In this document: positions 42,954 through 52,264 of the stretch, in pieces | How positions within the stretch are numbered: position 1 is the stretch's first letter | Layout: each line of letters opens with the position of its first letter | Source: Algorimicrobium hallyeonense | Lineage (GTDB): Bacteria > Bacteroidota > Bacteroidia > Flavobacteriales > Flavobacteriaceae | NCBI RefSeq assembly: GCF_042657385.1 | Contig: NZ_JBHSLA010000001.1 | Location: forward strand, 744,001-808,000 | Direction: 5' to 3' | Length of the DNA: 64,000 nt | Notes under the pieces: generated by a model | What the model was told of the DNA's origin: nothing | What the model saw: only the letters and a program-made list of their open reading frames with translations | Database searches by the model: none | Translations under genes and position numbers: made by a program

Positions 42954-44210
42954 ATGGGAACAAGTGATATGAAAGTAGATGTTTTAGTTATTGGTGCAGG
43001 ACCTTCCGGTTGTGTGGCTTCAGCTTATTTACATCAGCAAGGATTGAATGTGAAAGTAGTAGAAAAAACAACATTTCCAAGGTTTGTTATAGGGGAAAGT
43101 TTACTGCCAAGATGTATGGAGCATTTTGAAGAAGTAGGCTTGCTAGAAGCTTTAAAAGCAGCGAATTTTGAAATAAAACGCGGTGCTCGATTTTTACGAG
43201 ATGACATTGTTTGTAATTTTGATTTTAGTGATAAACACTCTGAAGGATGGGATTGGACTTGGCAAGTGCCACGAGCGGAATTTGATACTATTTTAGCTAA
43301 AGAAGTTGAAAAAATGGGTGTTACTATTTCATTTGAACATGAAGTTGTAGCAGTTGACATTGCGGATAACGGCACATCTACCACAACTATTCATGATGCC
43401 GATGGAAATCCATATCAAGTAGAGGCTAAATTTATTGTAGATTCTAGTGGATACGGTCGGGTTTTACCACGATTGTTAGATTTAGATAAACCATCCAGCA
43501 TTCCAGAGCATTCTTCAATTTTCGGTCATGTTAAGGATGTAAATAGACCAGAAGGCGAAGAAGGGACTTTAATTACTTTTGATGTTCTAGATAAAGACAC
43601 CTGGTTTTGGGTGATTCCGTTTTCCAATGGGGATACAAGTTTAGGCTTTGTTGGAAAAAATGAATTTATAGATTCATTTGAAGGTGACACCTCCGAGCGT
43701 TTAAAAACCATGTTCAAACAATCTGATTACTATTATGAGCGTTTTAAAGATGCACCATTATTATTTGAGCCAAAAAGTATTAGAAACTACTCCAAAGCGG
43801 TTACAAAATTTTATGGTAATGGATTTGTGTTAACTGGAAATAGTGCGGAATTTTTAGACCCTGTGTTTTCATCTGGTGTTACGTTTGCTACAGAATCAGC
43901 TTTAAAATCTGCCAAATTAATTAGTAAGCAATTAAAAGGTGAACCAGTTGATTGGGAAGAAGACTATGCTAATTATATTAAATCTGGTGTGGATGTTTTT
44001 GCCACTTATGTGAAAGAATGGTATACGGGAAATTTACAAACCCTATTTTTCCACAGACCTGAAAATCCTGAAGTAAAACGACAAATTTGTGCTGTTTTAG
44101 CAGGCTATGTTTGGGATAAAACAAATCCGTTTGTTACTAAACATAACCGAATAGTAAAAACATTAGCGCATTTAATTAATATGGAAAATGAAAAAAGCGC
44201 TTCTGTTTAG
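42954..44210 (+). CDS. FAD-dependent halogenase-like / hydroxylase-like oxidoreductase
   Basis: A 418-residue flavoprotein with GxGxxG in VIGAGPSGCVAS (about 12-23), the family loop IGESLLPRC, and DTWFWVIPF near 215, which matches the WxWxIP motif of flavin-dependent halogenases. SAEFLDPVFSSGVTFA is the FAD-ribose region. In flexirubin clusters such enzymes are proposed to chlorinate or hydroxylate the terminal tyrosine-derived ring. The motif alone does not prove halogenation, because geranylgeranyl-reductase-like enzymes are related. A second possible start is ATG 42969. A terminator hairpin overlaps its stop. Confidence 0.8.
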   Translation: MGTSDMKVDVLVIGAGPSGCVASAYLHQQGLNVKVVEKTTFPRFVIGESLLPRCMEHFEEVGLLEALKAANFEIKRGARFLRDDIVCNFDFSDKHSEGWDWTWQVPRAEFDTILAKEVEKMGVTISFEHEVVAVDIADNGTSTTTIHDADGNPYQVEAKFIVDSSGYGRVLPRLLDLDKPSSIPEHSSIFGHVKDVNRPEGEEGTLITFDVLDKDTWFWVIPFSNGDTSLGFVGKNEFIDSFEGDTSERLKTMFKQSDYYYERFKDAPLLFEPKSIRNYSKAVTKFYGNGFVLTGNSAEFLDPVFSSGVTFATESALKSAKLISKQLKGEPVDWEEDYANYIKSGVDVFATYVKEWYTGNLQTLFFHRPENPEVKRQICAVLAGYVWDKTNPFVTKHNRIVKTLAHLINMENEKSASV

Positions 44211-44258
44211 AAACGCTTTTTAAGGTGTTTTAGTGGTTAGGATAAATCCTAACCTTTT
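44192..44258 (+). terminator. Two tandem terminator hairpins, the first overlapping the stop codon
   Basis: AAAAAGCG (44192-44199) pairs with CGCTTTTT (44214-44221), with an inner TTCT/AGAA pairing; the TAG stop at 44208-44210 lies in its loop. A second perfect hairpin, GGTTAGGAT (44235-44243) with ATCCTAACC (44246-44254), is followed by TTTT and sits directly beside the stop of the converging gene at 44261. Confidence 0.75.
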
Positions 44259-44260
44259 AA

Positions 44261-44863
44261 TTATTTTGTGTTTTTGTACATGTGTTTTGTTAATGCTCTA
44301 GCAAATATAATATAGGCATCTGCAATACGTTGTCCCGAATTAAAATCGAAACCACCATTTCCTTGGCCTTGGATTTTCGTATAATCTGCAGAGAAAATAA
44401 TATTTTCTGGACTGTCATTTTTATAAACACTTAAAGTAACTTCAATTTTAGAGTTGTGTCTAACTACGCCAACGTTGTAACCAGGATAAATCATGGTTGT
44501 GTGTATTTTCATGGTGTATTCAGCACTTTCTAAATCTTTGTCAACTTTTACTAAATTATCTTTGTAACGATCATTAAAAGTTTCAATAAACCGTGGCTCA
44601 TAAAATTCTTCGCGATCTGAAAGCCAAGACTCTTTAAACTTTTCTCCTGAACCTGGCTCTTTTTCTTCTCTTTTGGCCATTTTGTCTTTTAGAAATTCTT
44701 CTTCCGAATCGAATTTTGGAATTTCTAAATTGGAATAATCAAAGACCACATTGTATTCTGTGATGCCTTTTAAATCGGACCAATCGCCTTTAGTGACTTT
44801 CGCTTTTTGTGAAAAAACTAAAGAGGATGAAACAAGAAATGCAATTAATAGTAATTTATTCAT
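44261..44863 (-). CDS. Secreted conserved protein, unknown function
   Basis: A 200-residue protein with a signal peptide (LLLIAFLVSSSLVFSQ). The mature part begins with GDWSDLKGITEYNVVFDY, has a charged Lys/Glu-rich stretch at about 58-85, and ends with a beta-rich region (AEYTMKIHTTMIYPGYNVG ... SKIEVTLSVY) and a helix (IADAYIIFARALTKHMY). The pattern resembles small periplasmic proteins with a lipoprotein-like beta sheet that are common in Flavobacteriaceae. I do not recognise an enzyme motif. It converges with the halogenase-like gene. Confidence 0.7.
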   Translation of the reverse strand: MNKLLLIAFLVSSSLVFSQKAKVTKGDWSDLKGITEYNVVFDYSNLEIPKFDSEEEFLKDKMAKREEKEPGSGEKFKESWLSDREEFYEPRFIETFNDRYKDNLVKVDKDLESAEYTMKIHTTMIYPGYNVGVVRHNSKIEVTLSVYKNDSPENIIFSADYTKIQGQGNGGFDFNSGQRIADAYIIFARALTKHMYKNTK

Positions 44864-44979
44864 AATGATTAATTTATGTGTTAGTTATGCGGCTAAAATA
44901 GCAAAACTTCAACATAAAAAGTATACGATGAAATACGTATTTTTAGTAATGGGAATAAATAGGAGGTTACAATCTTGAT

Positions 44980-45933
44980 TTAGGACTTAACTTTTTCTGA
45001 TAAATTAGCAAGCATGTCTTTGGTAATATCATCTAAAGAAAACTGGTGTTCCCAGTTCCAATCCTTACGTGCATGGCTATCATCAATAGTGTTTGGCCAT
45101 GAATCAGCAATTTCTTGACGAAAATCTGGATTATATTCTATGGTAAAACCACTCAATTCTTTTTTAATAGAATGCACCATGTCTTTAGGTGTGAAACTAA
45201 TAGCAGCCAAGTTATATGATGAACGAATATGAATATAGCTAGCAGGTGCTTCCATAATTTGGATGGTTGCCTTAATAGCATCCTCCATATACATCATAGG
45301 AAGTTCTGTATTTTCGGAGAGGAAGCAATTGAAATGATTGTCCGCAAGGGCTTTGTGATAAATATCTACGGCATAATCTGTTGTTCCGCCTCCAGGTAGT
45401 GTTTTCCAGCTAATAATTCCCGGATAGCGAATACTTCTAACATCAACGCCATATTTATTAAAGTAATATTCGCACCAACGTTCTCCCACCTGTTTGGTAA
45501 TGCCATATACCGTTGAAGGCTCCATAATGGTATACTGTGGTGTTTCTTTTTTAGGTGTAGTAGGTCCAAAAACAGCAATACTGGAGGGCCAGAATATTTT
45601 TTTTATTTGTCCGTTTTTAGCTAAATCTAACACGTTAAATAGTGTGCTCATGTTTAAATCCCATGCTTTCATCGGGAATTTTTCGCCAGTAGCACTTAAC
45701 ATGGCAGCCATAAGGTACACCGTGTTTATTTCATATTTTTCAATACAAACTTTGAGGCTCGTTGAATCTTGAGCGTCTAAAATTTCAAAAATACCAGAGT
45801 TAACAATATCTAAATTTCCATAGCTTATATCGCTAGCAATTACGTTATCATGCCCATGAATTTCTCGTAATTTGTAGGTTAGCTCTGAGCCTATTTGCCC
45901 ACAAGCTCCAATAATTAAAATTTTAGATTTCAT
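44980..45933 (-). CDS. tdh: L-threonine 3-dehydrogenase, extended SDR type
   Basis: A 317-residue extended short-chain dehydrogenase. The dinucleotide motif IIGACGQIGSEL lies near residue 6-17, and the catalytic YGITK pair follows STV. RYPGIISWKTLPGGGTTDYAVDIYH is characteristic of the SDR-type threonine dehydrogenases described in Flavobacterium. The enzyme oxidises L-threonine to 2-amino-3-oxobutyrate with NAD+. ATG 45933 (MKSKILIIGA) was chosen over 45969, since it places the Rossmann strand at the N-terminus. Confidence 0.87.
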   Translation of the reverse strand: MKSKILIIGACGQIGSELTYKLREIHGHDNVIASDISYGNLDIVNSGIFEILDAQDSTSLKVCIEKYEINTVYLMAAMLSATGEKFPMKAWDLNMSTLFNVLDLAKNGQIKKIFWPSSIAVFGPTTPKKETPQYTIMEPSTVYGITKQVGERWCEYYFNKYGVDVRSIRYPGIISWKTLPGGGTTDYAVDIYHKALADNHFNCFLSENTELPMMYMEDAIKATIQIMEAPASYIHIRSSYNLAAISFTPKDMVHSIKKELSGFTIEYNPDFRQEIADSWPNTIDDSHARKDWNWEHQFSLDDITKDMLANLSEKVKS

Positions 45934-45957
45934 TAAGTAGTTTTTTAAAAAATCACT

Positions 45958-45965
45958 CAAAAATA
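45958..45965 (-). promoter_or_regulatory. Putative -7 box of the threonine dehydrogenase gene
   Basis: Reads TATTTTTG on the minus strand, an exact TAnnTTTG match, 24 bases before ATG 45933. It also supports that start over the upstream one. Confidence 0.38.
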
Positions 45966-46060
45966 ACAAGAATTTACTGATGAAATGATTAATTTAACTT
46001 AAAATAATGTCTAGAAAATAAAGTATTATTATAATTGATAGCTAAAACCCACGAATACAA

Positions 46061-46068
46061 TATATTTG
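46061..46068 (+). promoter_or_regulatory. Putative -7 box before a lipoprotein gene
   Basis: TATATTTG, an exact TAnnTTTG match, 21 bases before the ATG at 46090. The nearest TTG is 23 bases upstream, longer than usual spacing. Confidence 0.38.
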
Positions 46069-46089
46069 TAATTCGAGTTAAAAAAAAAT

Positions 46090-46602
46090 ATGAGGAACAT
46101 TGGTTTAATACTTGTTTTGTGCTTTTTTTCTTGTCAGAATACAGATTCTGAAACAAGTCAGCTGTCTAATGAAAAAGCTATCAGTGAGTTAGTAACAAAA
46201 GCGGATGTAGAAGCTTTAAAATACACGGATTATATTGCTGATCCTAAAGTGGAAAAAGCCATTAGCGCTTGGACGAAATATGATGAGTTAAGTAACGTTA
46301 TCTTAGATGTGAAATCTGGAAATTTGTCATTTTTTAAAGCCAACCAACAAATTGTAGCAACTTTAAATAATGAGCTAAAGTCTACGATTCCAGATGCTAT
46401 AGCGTCACCACTAATTCTCTCACGTGTGATAGCTGTGGAAACTAAAATGTTCAAATTGGAAGGTGTTATTAATTTATCGGCGCCAACTAAAGAAGCTATT
46501 TTAGAAACCGTAAAAGAATTATTAGTTGCTTTTTCAAATTTAAATCTTCAAATGAATAAGCAGATAGAAAAAGAATCGCAACGCATTCAGAAACCCTATT
46601 AG
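46090..46602 (+). CDS. Small lipoprotein, unknown function
   Basis: A 170-residue protein with a short signal peptide and lipobox (GLILVLCFFSCQ, Cys15). The mature part is almost wholly helical, with heptad-like leucine, alanine and lysine spacing (KAISELVTKADVEALKYTDYI; ETVKELLVAFSNLNLQMNKQI), suggesting a helical bundle or coiled coil. The M13 peptidase gene begins 100 bases downstream with its own promoter. Function unknown. Confidence 0.7.
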   Translation: MRNIGLILVLCFFSCQNTDSETSQLSNEKAISELVTKADVEALKYTDYIADPKVEKAISAWTKYDELSNVILDVKSGNLSFFKANQQIVATLNNELKSTIPDAIASPLILSRVIAVETKMFKLEGVINLSAPTKEAILETVKELLVAFSNLNLQMNKQIEKESQRIQKPY

Positions 46603-46635
46603 CTCTAGTCTTATTTTATTAATATTTTGTTAATA

Positions 46636-46643
46636 TATGTTTG
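46636..46643 (+). promoter_or_regulatory. Putative -7 box of the M13 peptidase gene
   Basis: TATGTTTG matches TAnnTTTG exactly. It lies 59 bases before ATG 46703, which fits that start rather than the ATG at 46637 inside the box. Confidence 0.38.
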
Positions 46644-46702
46644 TTTACAAACAACAAAATCAAATAGTAGTAAATTGGTACATTAAAATAAACACAAAAC
46701 TT

Positions 46703-48802
46703 ATGAATTCAAACTTAAAAAAAGCATCATTATTGAGTGCAGCCGCCTTTATGGGTTTAATGGCTTGTAAGAATGAGGCTAAAGAAGAAACCGCGCTTGT
46801 GGAAACGGAATCCAATCCGGGGATTAATTTGGAATATATGGATCCCAATGTTAAACCAAATGACGACTTTTTTAACTATGTAAATGGTACTTGGTTAAAG
46901 ACAACCGAAATTCCAGACGACCAATCTACGTGGGGAAGTTTTAATGAACTGCGAAAAAAAACAGACGCTGATGCCTTAAGTATTTTGGAAGCTGCCATGT
47001 CTGATGATAAGGATATAGATAAGATACAGGTGCTTCCGGGTTCCGATCAGGAGAAGGCCGTATTTTTATATCAAACTATAATGGATACCGTTGGTAGAAA
47101 TAAGCAAGGTTTAGAGCCAATAAAGCCTTATTTAGCCAAAATTGATGCCATTGAAAATATTGATGATTTACAGGATTATATGATCGAGATGGAACCACTT
47201 GGAGGTGGTGGATTATATGGTTTTGGTGTAAGTTCAGATCCAAAAGACAGCAATAGAAACGTTGCTTATTTAGGCGGAGGAAGTACGGGTTTGCCAGACC
47301 GTGATTATTATGTAAAAGATGATGCAGATTCTAAAGAAAAACGTGAAAAATATGTGGCACATATTACCAGAATGTTACAATATTTAGGGGAAACCGAAGC
47401 GGAGGCAAATGCAGAAGCTAAGCAAATATTAGCGTTTGAAACACGTTTAGCAGAAGCTAAAATGGATAAAGTGGATAGACGTGACGCTAGAAAGCGTTAC
47501 AATCCAAGATCTATTGAACAAGTACAAAAAATGGTACCAGCCGTTAATTGGAAAAACTTTTTAAGCGGAATTGGTGTTAAGGAATTAGATACCGTTATTA
47601 TTGGAGACTTAAATTATTTTACCCGCTTGCAGGAAGTTTTAGCTGAAAATAATGTAGACGATTGGAAAGCATACCTGCGATGGGATGCCTTTAATGGGGC
47701 TGCTGGACAATTAAGTACGGAACTAGAAACTGCGAGTTGGGAGTTTTATGGTCGTGAATTAAATGGTGCCAAAAAGCAACGTCCACGTGATGAGCGTGCT
47801 TTAGGATCCTTAAATGGAACAGTAGGTGAAGCTTTAGGAAAACTATATGTTGATAAAATGTTTCCGCCAGAGGCTAAAGCCAAAGCAGAGAAAATGATTG
47901 CTAATGTAATTTTAGCTTTTGAAAATCGTATTAATAATTTGGAATGGATGAGTCCAGAAACCAAGAAAAAAGCAATTGAAAAACTACAAGCAACATCCAT
48001 TAAAATTGCATATCCAGATAAGTGGAAAGACTATTCAGCATTAGAAATTAAAGGTGTTGATGAAGGTGGGTCATATTTACAGAACTCCTTAAATGCACGT
48101 GCTTGGAATTTTAAAAAGGATATTGATAAATTAGGGAAGCCAGTTGATAAAAGTGAATGGTATATGGCGCCACAGGTTGTAAATGCCTATTTTAATCCGG
48201 CTTATAACGAAATTGTGTTTCCAGCAGCTATTTTACAACCACCTTTCTATAATTATAAAGCGGATGACGCTGTAAATTACGGTGGAATAGGTGCAGTTAT
48301 TGGACATGAGATATCGCATAGTTTTGACGATTCTGGATCGCGTTACGATAAAGATGGAAACTTAAATAACTGGTGGACAGATGAAGATTTAAAGCAGTTT
48401 GAATCTTTAGGAAACCAATTAGCCGATCAGTACAGCGCGATTGAAGTATTACCAGATGTTACTATTAATGGAAAATTCACTTTGGGTGAAAATATTGGTG
48501 ATTTAGGTGGTGTTCTAGCAGCTTATGATGCCTTACAATTAAGTTTTAAGGAAAACGGCAGACCAGCAGATATTGATGGCTTTACAGCAGAGCAACGTTT
48601 CTTTATGAGTTGGGCAACTGTATGGAGAACTAAAATGCGGGACGATGCGTTAAAAACACGCATTAAAACAGATCCACATTCGCCAGGAATGAATCGTGCG
48701 GTGCAACCTTTATTAAATATAGATGCGTTTTATGAAGCATTTAATATTAAAGCAGGTGATAGCATGTATATTGCTCCAGACCAACGTGTAAGAATCTGGT
48801 AA
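46703..48802 (+). CDS. M13 family (neprilysin/PepO-like) metallopeptidase lipoprotein
   Basis: About 699 residues with a signal peptide and lipobox ending LMACK, so a lipid-anchored, extracytoplasmic zinc peptidase. It has NAYFNPAYNEIVFPAAIL, the zinc motif HEISH in GHEISHSFDD near residue 534, GENIGDLGG with the third zinc ligand Glu, and the C-terminal W of VRIW typical of M13 enzymes. It degrades peptides of limited size. ATG 46703 is preferred because it gives a normal signal peptide. Confidence 0.93.
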   Translation: MNSNLKKASLLSAAAFMGLMACKNEAKEETALVETESNPGINLEYMDPNVKPNDDFFNYVNGTWLKTTEIPDDQSTWGSFNELRKKTDADALSILEAAMSDDKDIDKIQVLPGSDQEKAVFLYQTIMDTVGRNKQGLEPIKPYLAKIDAIENIDDLQDYMIEMEPLGGGGLYGFGVSSDPKDSNRNVAYLGGGSTGLPDRDYYVKDDADSKEKREKYVAHITRMLQYLGETEAEANAEAKQILAFETRLAEAKMDKVDRRDARKRYNPRSIEQVQKMVPAVNWKNFLSGIGVKELDTVIIGDLNYFTRLQEVLAENNVDDWKAYLRWDAFNGAAGQLSTELETASWEFYGRELNGAKKQRPRDERALGSLNGTVGEALGKLYVDKMFPPEAKAKAEKMIANVILAFENRINNLEWMSPETKKKAIEKLQATSIKIAYPDKWKDYSALEIKGVDEGGSYLQNSLNARAWNFKKDIDKLGKPVDKSEWYMAPQVVNAYFNPAYNEIVFPAAILQPPFYNYKADDAVNYGGIGAVIGHEISHSFDDSGSRYDKDGNLNNWWTDEDLKQFESLGNQLADQYSAIEVLPDVTINGKFTLGENIGDLGGVLAAYDALQLSFKENGRPADIDGFTAEQRFFMSWATVWRTKMRDDALKTRIKTDPHSPGMNRAVQPLLNIDAFYEAFNIKAGDSMYIAPDQRVRIW

Positions 48803-48832
48803 TTATTCTTAATATTTAGTATTTAAAATATA

Positions 48833-48860
48833 AAAGCAGCTAAATTTTTAGCTGCTTTTT
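48833..48860 (+). terminator. Rho-independent terminator after the M13 peptidase
   Basis: AAAGCAGCTAAA (48833-48844) pairs perfectly with TTTAGCTGCTTT (48847-48858), followed by T. The stretch from about 48861 to 49010 shows no gene or other structure. Confidence 0.8.
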
Positions 48861-49010
48861 CTTTGTCAAAAAAATACTTTTTTTTTAAAACTAAAGGGTC
48901 CTAATGAATTTTGACCGCGTGCATTGTTCGCTACAGATCATTCAAGATGTAATTTGATTAAGAGCAACTGGACATCATTATTTTGTTGGTAATTAGTTGT
49001 TTTAAGATAT

Positions 49011-49047
49011 AAAAAAGCATCCATTTTTATTATAAAATGGATGCTTT
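49011..49047 (-). terminator. Rho-independent terminator of the TPR gene
   Basis: A perfect 14-base stem, AAAGCATCCATTTT (49014-49027) with AAAATGGATGCTTT (49034-49047), followed by six T on the minus strand. It lies 30 bases after the TPR gene stop. Confidence 0.82.
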
Positions 49048-49077
49048 AAAAACTACTAGTTGTTTAAAAAAAGAAAT

Positions 49078-49782
49078 CTATTCTTTTGGTTTAGCTTCCT
49101 TTTTCTGATTTAATAAAGCATTTTTACTTAAAATAGCTAAATTGAAATTGGGTGCTGTTTTGATGGCTTCATCTAAAATAGAAATTGCAGCATCTATATT
49201 AGTTACCTTGTTTTCATTAAATTTTAATAAGGCTTTCAAATATAAAAATGCAGACTTCATTGAAACCTGATAAGGCTGTTGACTCTCATAAAATGTTTTA
49301 CCCATATTTTCTTTTGAATTGGTTAAACCATATTCAATATAGCTGTTAGATTTTTCCAAGTTATTTGTTTGTAAATAAAGTTCAGCCAGCTCATAAGCTA
49401 TAGAAGGGTCTGGCGTGCGCTTAAACAATTCTTCAAAATGAATAAGTGCGCGATTTGGTTCATTTAGGGCTTTTAAGGAAACCGCTTTTACCTCAATTGC
49501 AATATCAGAATCTGTAGGACTGTTATCAATGCCTATGGTATTTAAAGCTTGTATATGGTTGCCCTCGCTCATATATACCATAGCTAACGTGTCCTTATGT
49601 GCTTGTGCTTCTGAAGGTGATAACAAAATTAAATGCGTTAACCCGTTTATAATACCTTGGGAGTCTCCCTGAATTTTCATTTGCTTGTAATATTCACGGT
49701 AGTGATTCAGCAATTCTTGACTGGTTTGTGCTTGCGCTTGAAATCCTAAAACACATAACGCAACAATAAGTAATTTCTTCAT
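49078..49782 (-). CDS. Secreted TPR-repeat protein
   Basis: About 234 residues with a signal peptide (LIVALCVLGFQAQAQ). Three to five tetratricopeptide-like helical pairs follow, for example SIAYELAELYLQTNNLEKS and AAISILDEAIKTAPNFNLAI. It is likely a periplasmic scaffold for protein interactions. ATG 49782 was chosen because it directly precedes the signal peptide. An exact minus-strand -7 box (TAGCTTTG at 49807-49814) lies 25 bases upstream, so it is transcribed alone. No more specific role is visible. Confidence 0.8.
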   Translation of the reverse strand: MKKLLIVALCVLGFQAQAQTSQELLNHYREYYKQMKIQGDSQGIINGLTHLILLSPSEAQAHKDTLAMVYMSEGNHIQALNTIGIDNSPTDSDIAIEVKAVSLKALNEPNRALIHFEELFKRTPDPSIAYELAELYLQTNNLEKSNSYIEYGLTNSKENMGKTFYESQQPYQVSMKSAFLYLKALLKFNENKVTNIDAAISILDEAIKTAPNFNLAILSKNALLNQKKEAKPKE

Positions 49783-49806
49783 AAAAAATAGTCGTTTAAC
49801 AGGTTT

Positions 49807-49814
49807 CAAAGCTA
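49807..49814 (-). promoter_or_regulatory. Putative -7 box of the TPR gene
   Basis: TAGCTTTG on the minus strand, an exact TAnnTTTG match, 24 bases before ATG 49782. No -33 TTG at the expected spacing. Confidence 0.38.
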
Positions 49815-49851
49815 AAAAAAATACTTAATGAATATCTTAAAACAATACTAA

Positions 49852-52152
49852 TTATTTAATTGTCACTGTACTTTTAATAATAACCGCATCGTTTAGCACA
49901 AATGGTTTCGGTATCATGGCTTTTGTTCTGTTTGGAATTGTAAAATGATTATTACTTAGTAAATCATAAGTAGCTTCGTAAAACTGTAAAGTTGTTTTTT
50001 GATTCTTCGGAACCACCAATTGCATACTTAACGGTTCATTTTCGGATACATAATAACTAAATAATCTGTTATTGTAGCGGTCATCAAAAGCATGAGCAGA
50101 TGCGTCATCTTTTATAGCGGGAATACCGTTAATAATGGCATCCTTGAGAATATTTGTACTATCAGCAAAAACTTCCACGCGTTCAGCAAGCCTATTGGAT
50201 TTAAATAGCAGTGTGATATTTCGGTTTGCACCAATAATAGTATCTGAAATAATTATTATTTCTGGATTTTCAAGTGCTTTAACAGGCGCTGTTTTAGTAA
50301 AAGTAAAACCCGATTTATATTTACTGCCCATGGTGTTTTGATTTAATAGTGAAGCATCATCGGGTGAGTCCGTTAAAAAAGGTTGTGTGTAACTATCTAA
50401 AGCATCATCATAAGTGGCCCAAACAGCTGTATTGGTATTACTATCTAAAACATAATTTAAACTATTAGGTCTAGGTCTATCTTCTGAAAAATCAGATTTA
50501 AAATGGGCCATGGCTAAACATATTATGCTTGCTCCTAAAAACACATAAGACCATAGTTTTTTATGGTTGAAAAAGCCAAAAACAGAAACCAACATACCAA
50601 AAATTAAAACTACCAAAATACAGGAAACAAACAGGATTTTTAGTCCGAGTCCCACAGGAAACATTTTTATAAATGGCACCATAATGGTCAAGACTGGAAA
50701 ACCTAAAAGTGCCATTAAAATCAGGTTTGGTTTTTTCTGTCTTATCAGTATAAACAAGGTTATTAATCCGAAGAAAACAGGAAGAATAAAAAAGCTTGCG
50801 CCTGGCAATACAAAAGCCACAAGCGTACAGATTAACAGCCAGAAAAATAAAGGTGCTACAAATAAACTAGCCGTATTTTCTGGTTTATGAAATATATGAT
50901 AGACCCAAAAACAAATAGCTAAAGCCAAAAATGTAAACGCAAAAATATACACATGGCCATTATAAGTAAAGCCATGAAGCATCTCGGCATATTGTGGGTA
51001 TATTAGTTTTATTACAAACCATAAACCAAAACCTATTCCGCCGGCTGAAAGGAGGGCCAAAAAGAAAGCTGCAAAACCACGACCAATTTCAGAACCTATA
51101 AATGCTTCGCGTTTAAAACCATAAATTAAGAGCGCTATAAATCCTAAAAACCCTAAAATGAGCATTGGAAAAATCCATGAAAACGGGTAAATAACCGTCT
51201 TAAAAAGGGGTGCATTAAAATAGATATAATCTTCCTTACTTTTTACTGAAGATAAATTGGCGTCTGAAAAATAATGGAGTAACGGCATTAAATAACTGCC
51301 TTGATGTTCCAAAGTATTTCTATCTAAACGTTCGTAAGTATCTAGAGCAGTATGGTAATCAAAATGATCGTCTATAAACGCAAAATTGAAACCATCAATA
51401 TTTCCATCTTCCCGAAAACGGGTTAAGTCTGTATCATTTGGTAACATTTTATAAATACTGTAGGCCAAAGAATTGGCTACCGGATATTCTGGGTTAGCAG
51501 CTACAAAATGCTTCATTAATTCTGCATTTCCTTGGTTGGTTTCAATAAGCATATAACTTGGTCCACCAGTACCACGAGCTTCAAAATTTAGAACCAAACC
51601 AACATCTTTTGCCCATGGATGTTTATTTACAAAAATATCAGCACCATTCAACCCTAATTCTTCCGCATCAGAAATAACAATAATAATATCGTTTTTAGGT
51701 TGTTTGTTCTCACTTAAAAATGCCCGAAGACTTTCTAAAATTGTAACAACGCCAGATCCGGCATCACTAGCACCAAAAGAGGAATGTGGTTGACTGTCAT
51801 AATGGGTGAGTAATAACAAGGCTTTGCCGTTTTCTTCACCTTTGTATCGTGCAATAATATTTTTTGGTTTCGATAAATTACCCCATTTCGTGATTGAAAA
51901 CGCTTCCTGCACTTCTGTTTCTAACCCTAAAGCTTCTAATTGTTGGATGATGTAATTTCTAACGCGTGTATGCTCCGCATTTCCCAAGTAATGTGGAGCT
52001 TTACTAATTTCTTTTAAGTGTACCAAAGCACGTTCTGTAGAAAACTCGTTTTCGGGAGTATCTAATGTTGAAATATTTTGAGGTAATAACACTGAAAAAC
52101 TCCAGTATACGGCAAAAGCAATAAGAATTAAAGCGAGTAATTTTTTTAACAT
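49852..52152 (-). CDS. M28 family zinc aminopeptidase with C-terminal membrane domain
   Basis: About 766 residues. After one N-terminal helix, an M28 peptidase domain spans about 40-310. LLLTHYDSQ supplies the first zinc His, GASDAGSGV the bridging Asp, and SDAEELGLNGAD the catalytic Glu pair. From about 320 to 560 come eight or so membrane helices, and the last 190 residues are a beta-rich extracytoplasmic domain. This matches the ER-type M28/FXNA-like layout seen in Bacteroidota. It probably trims peptides at the periplasmic face. ATG 52152 (MLKKLLA) gives the cleanest signal anchor. Confidence 0.88.
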   Translation of the reverse strand: MLKKLLALILIAFAVYWSFSVLLPQNISTLDTPENEFSTERALVHLKEISKAPHYLGNAEHTRVRNYIIQQLEALGLETEVQEAFSITKWGNLSKPKNIIARYKGEENGKALLLLTHYDSQPHSSFGASDAGSGVVTILESLRAFLSENKQPKNDIIIVISDAEELGLNGADIFVNKHPWAKDVGLVLNFEARGTGGPSYMLIETNQGNAELMKHFVAANPEYPVANSLAYSIYKMLPNDTDLTRFREDGNIDGFNFAFIDDHFDYHTALDTYERLDRNTLEHQGSYLMPLLHYFSDANLSSVKSKEDYIYFNAPLFKTVIYPFSWIFPMLILGFLGFIALLIYGFKREAFIGSEIGRGFAAFFLALLSAGGIGFGLWFVIKLIYPQYAEMLHGFTYNGHVYIFAFTFLALAICFWVYHIFHKPENTASLFVAPLFFWLLICTLVAFVLPGASFFILPVFFGLITLFILIRQKKPNLILMALLGFPVLTIMVPFIKMFPVGLGLKILFVSCILVVLIFGMLVSVFGFFNHKKLWSYVFLGASIICLAMAHFKSDFSEDRPRPNSLNYVLDSNTNTAVWATYDDALDSYTQPFLTDSPDDASLLNQNTMGSKYKSGFTFTKTAPVKALENPEIIIISDTIIGANRNITLLFKSNRLAERVEVFADSTNILKDAIINGIPAIKDDASAHAFDDRYNNRLFSYYVSENEPLSMQLVVPKNQKTTLQFYEATYDLLSNNHFTIPNRTKAMIPKPFVLNDAVIIKSTVTIK

Positions 52153-52264
52153 GAGGATGTACAATTAGTTTGAGAACATAAAAGTACGCAAATTATGAGC
52201 AATCTTAAACTTTAGGAAAATAGTATTAAATTTCCTATATTCAAGGTTCTAAATATCTAAAAAT

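Noticed and set aside
48861..49010. Possible small RNA or gene remnant between the M13 and TPR genes
   Set aside because: Apart from the two terminators at its borders no promoter box, hairpin or reading frame of note was found.
50567..50890. Plus-strand frame of 107 codons, lysine and isoleucine rich
   Set aside because: It is the complement of membrane helices of the M28 protein; the composition is the usual shadow of a hydrophobic coding strand.
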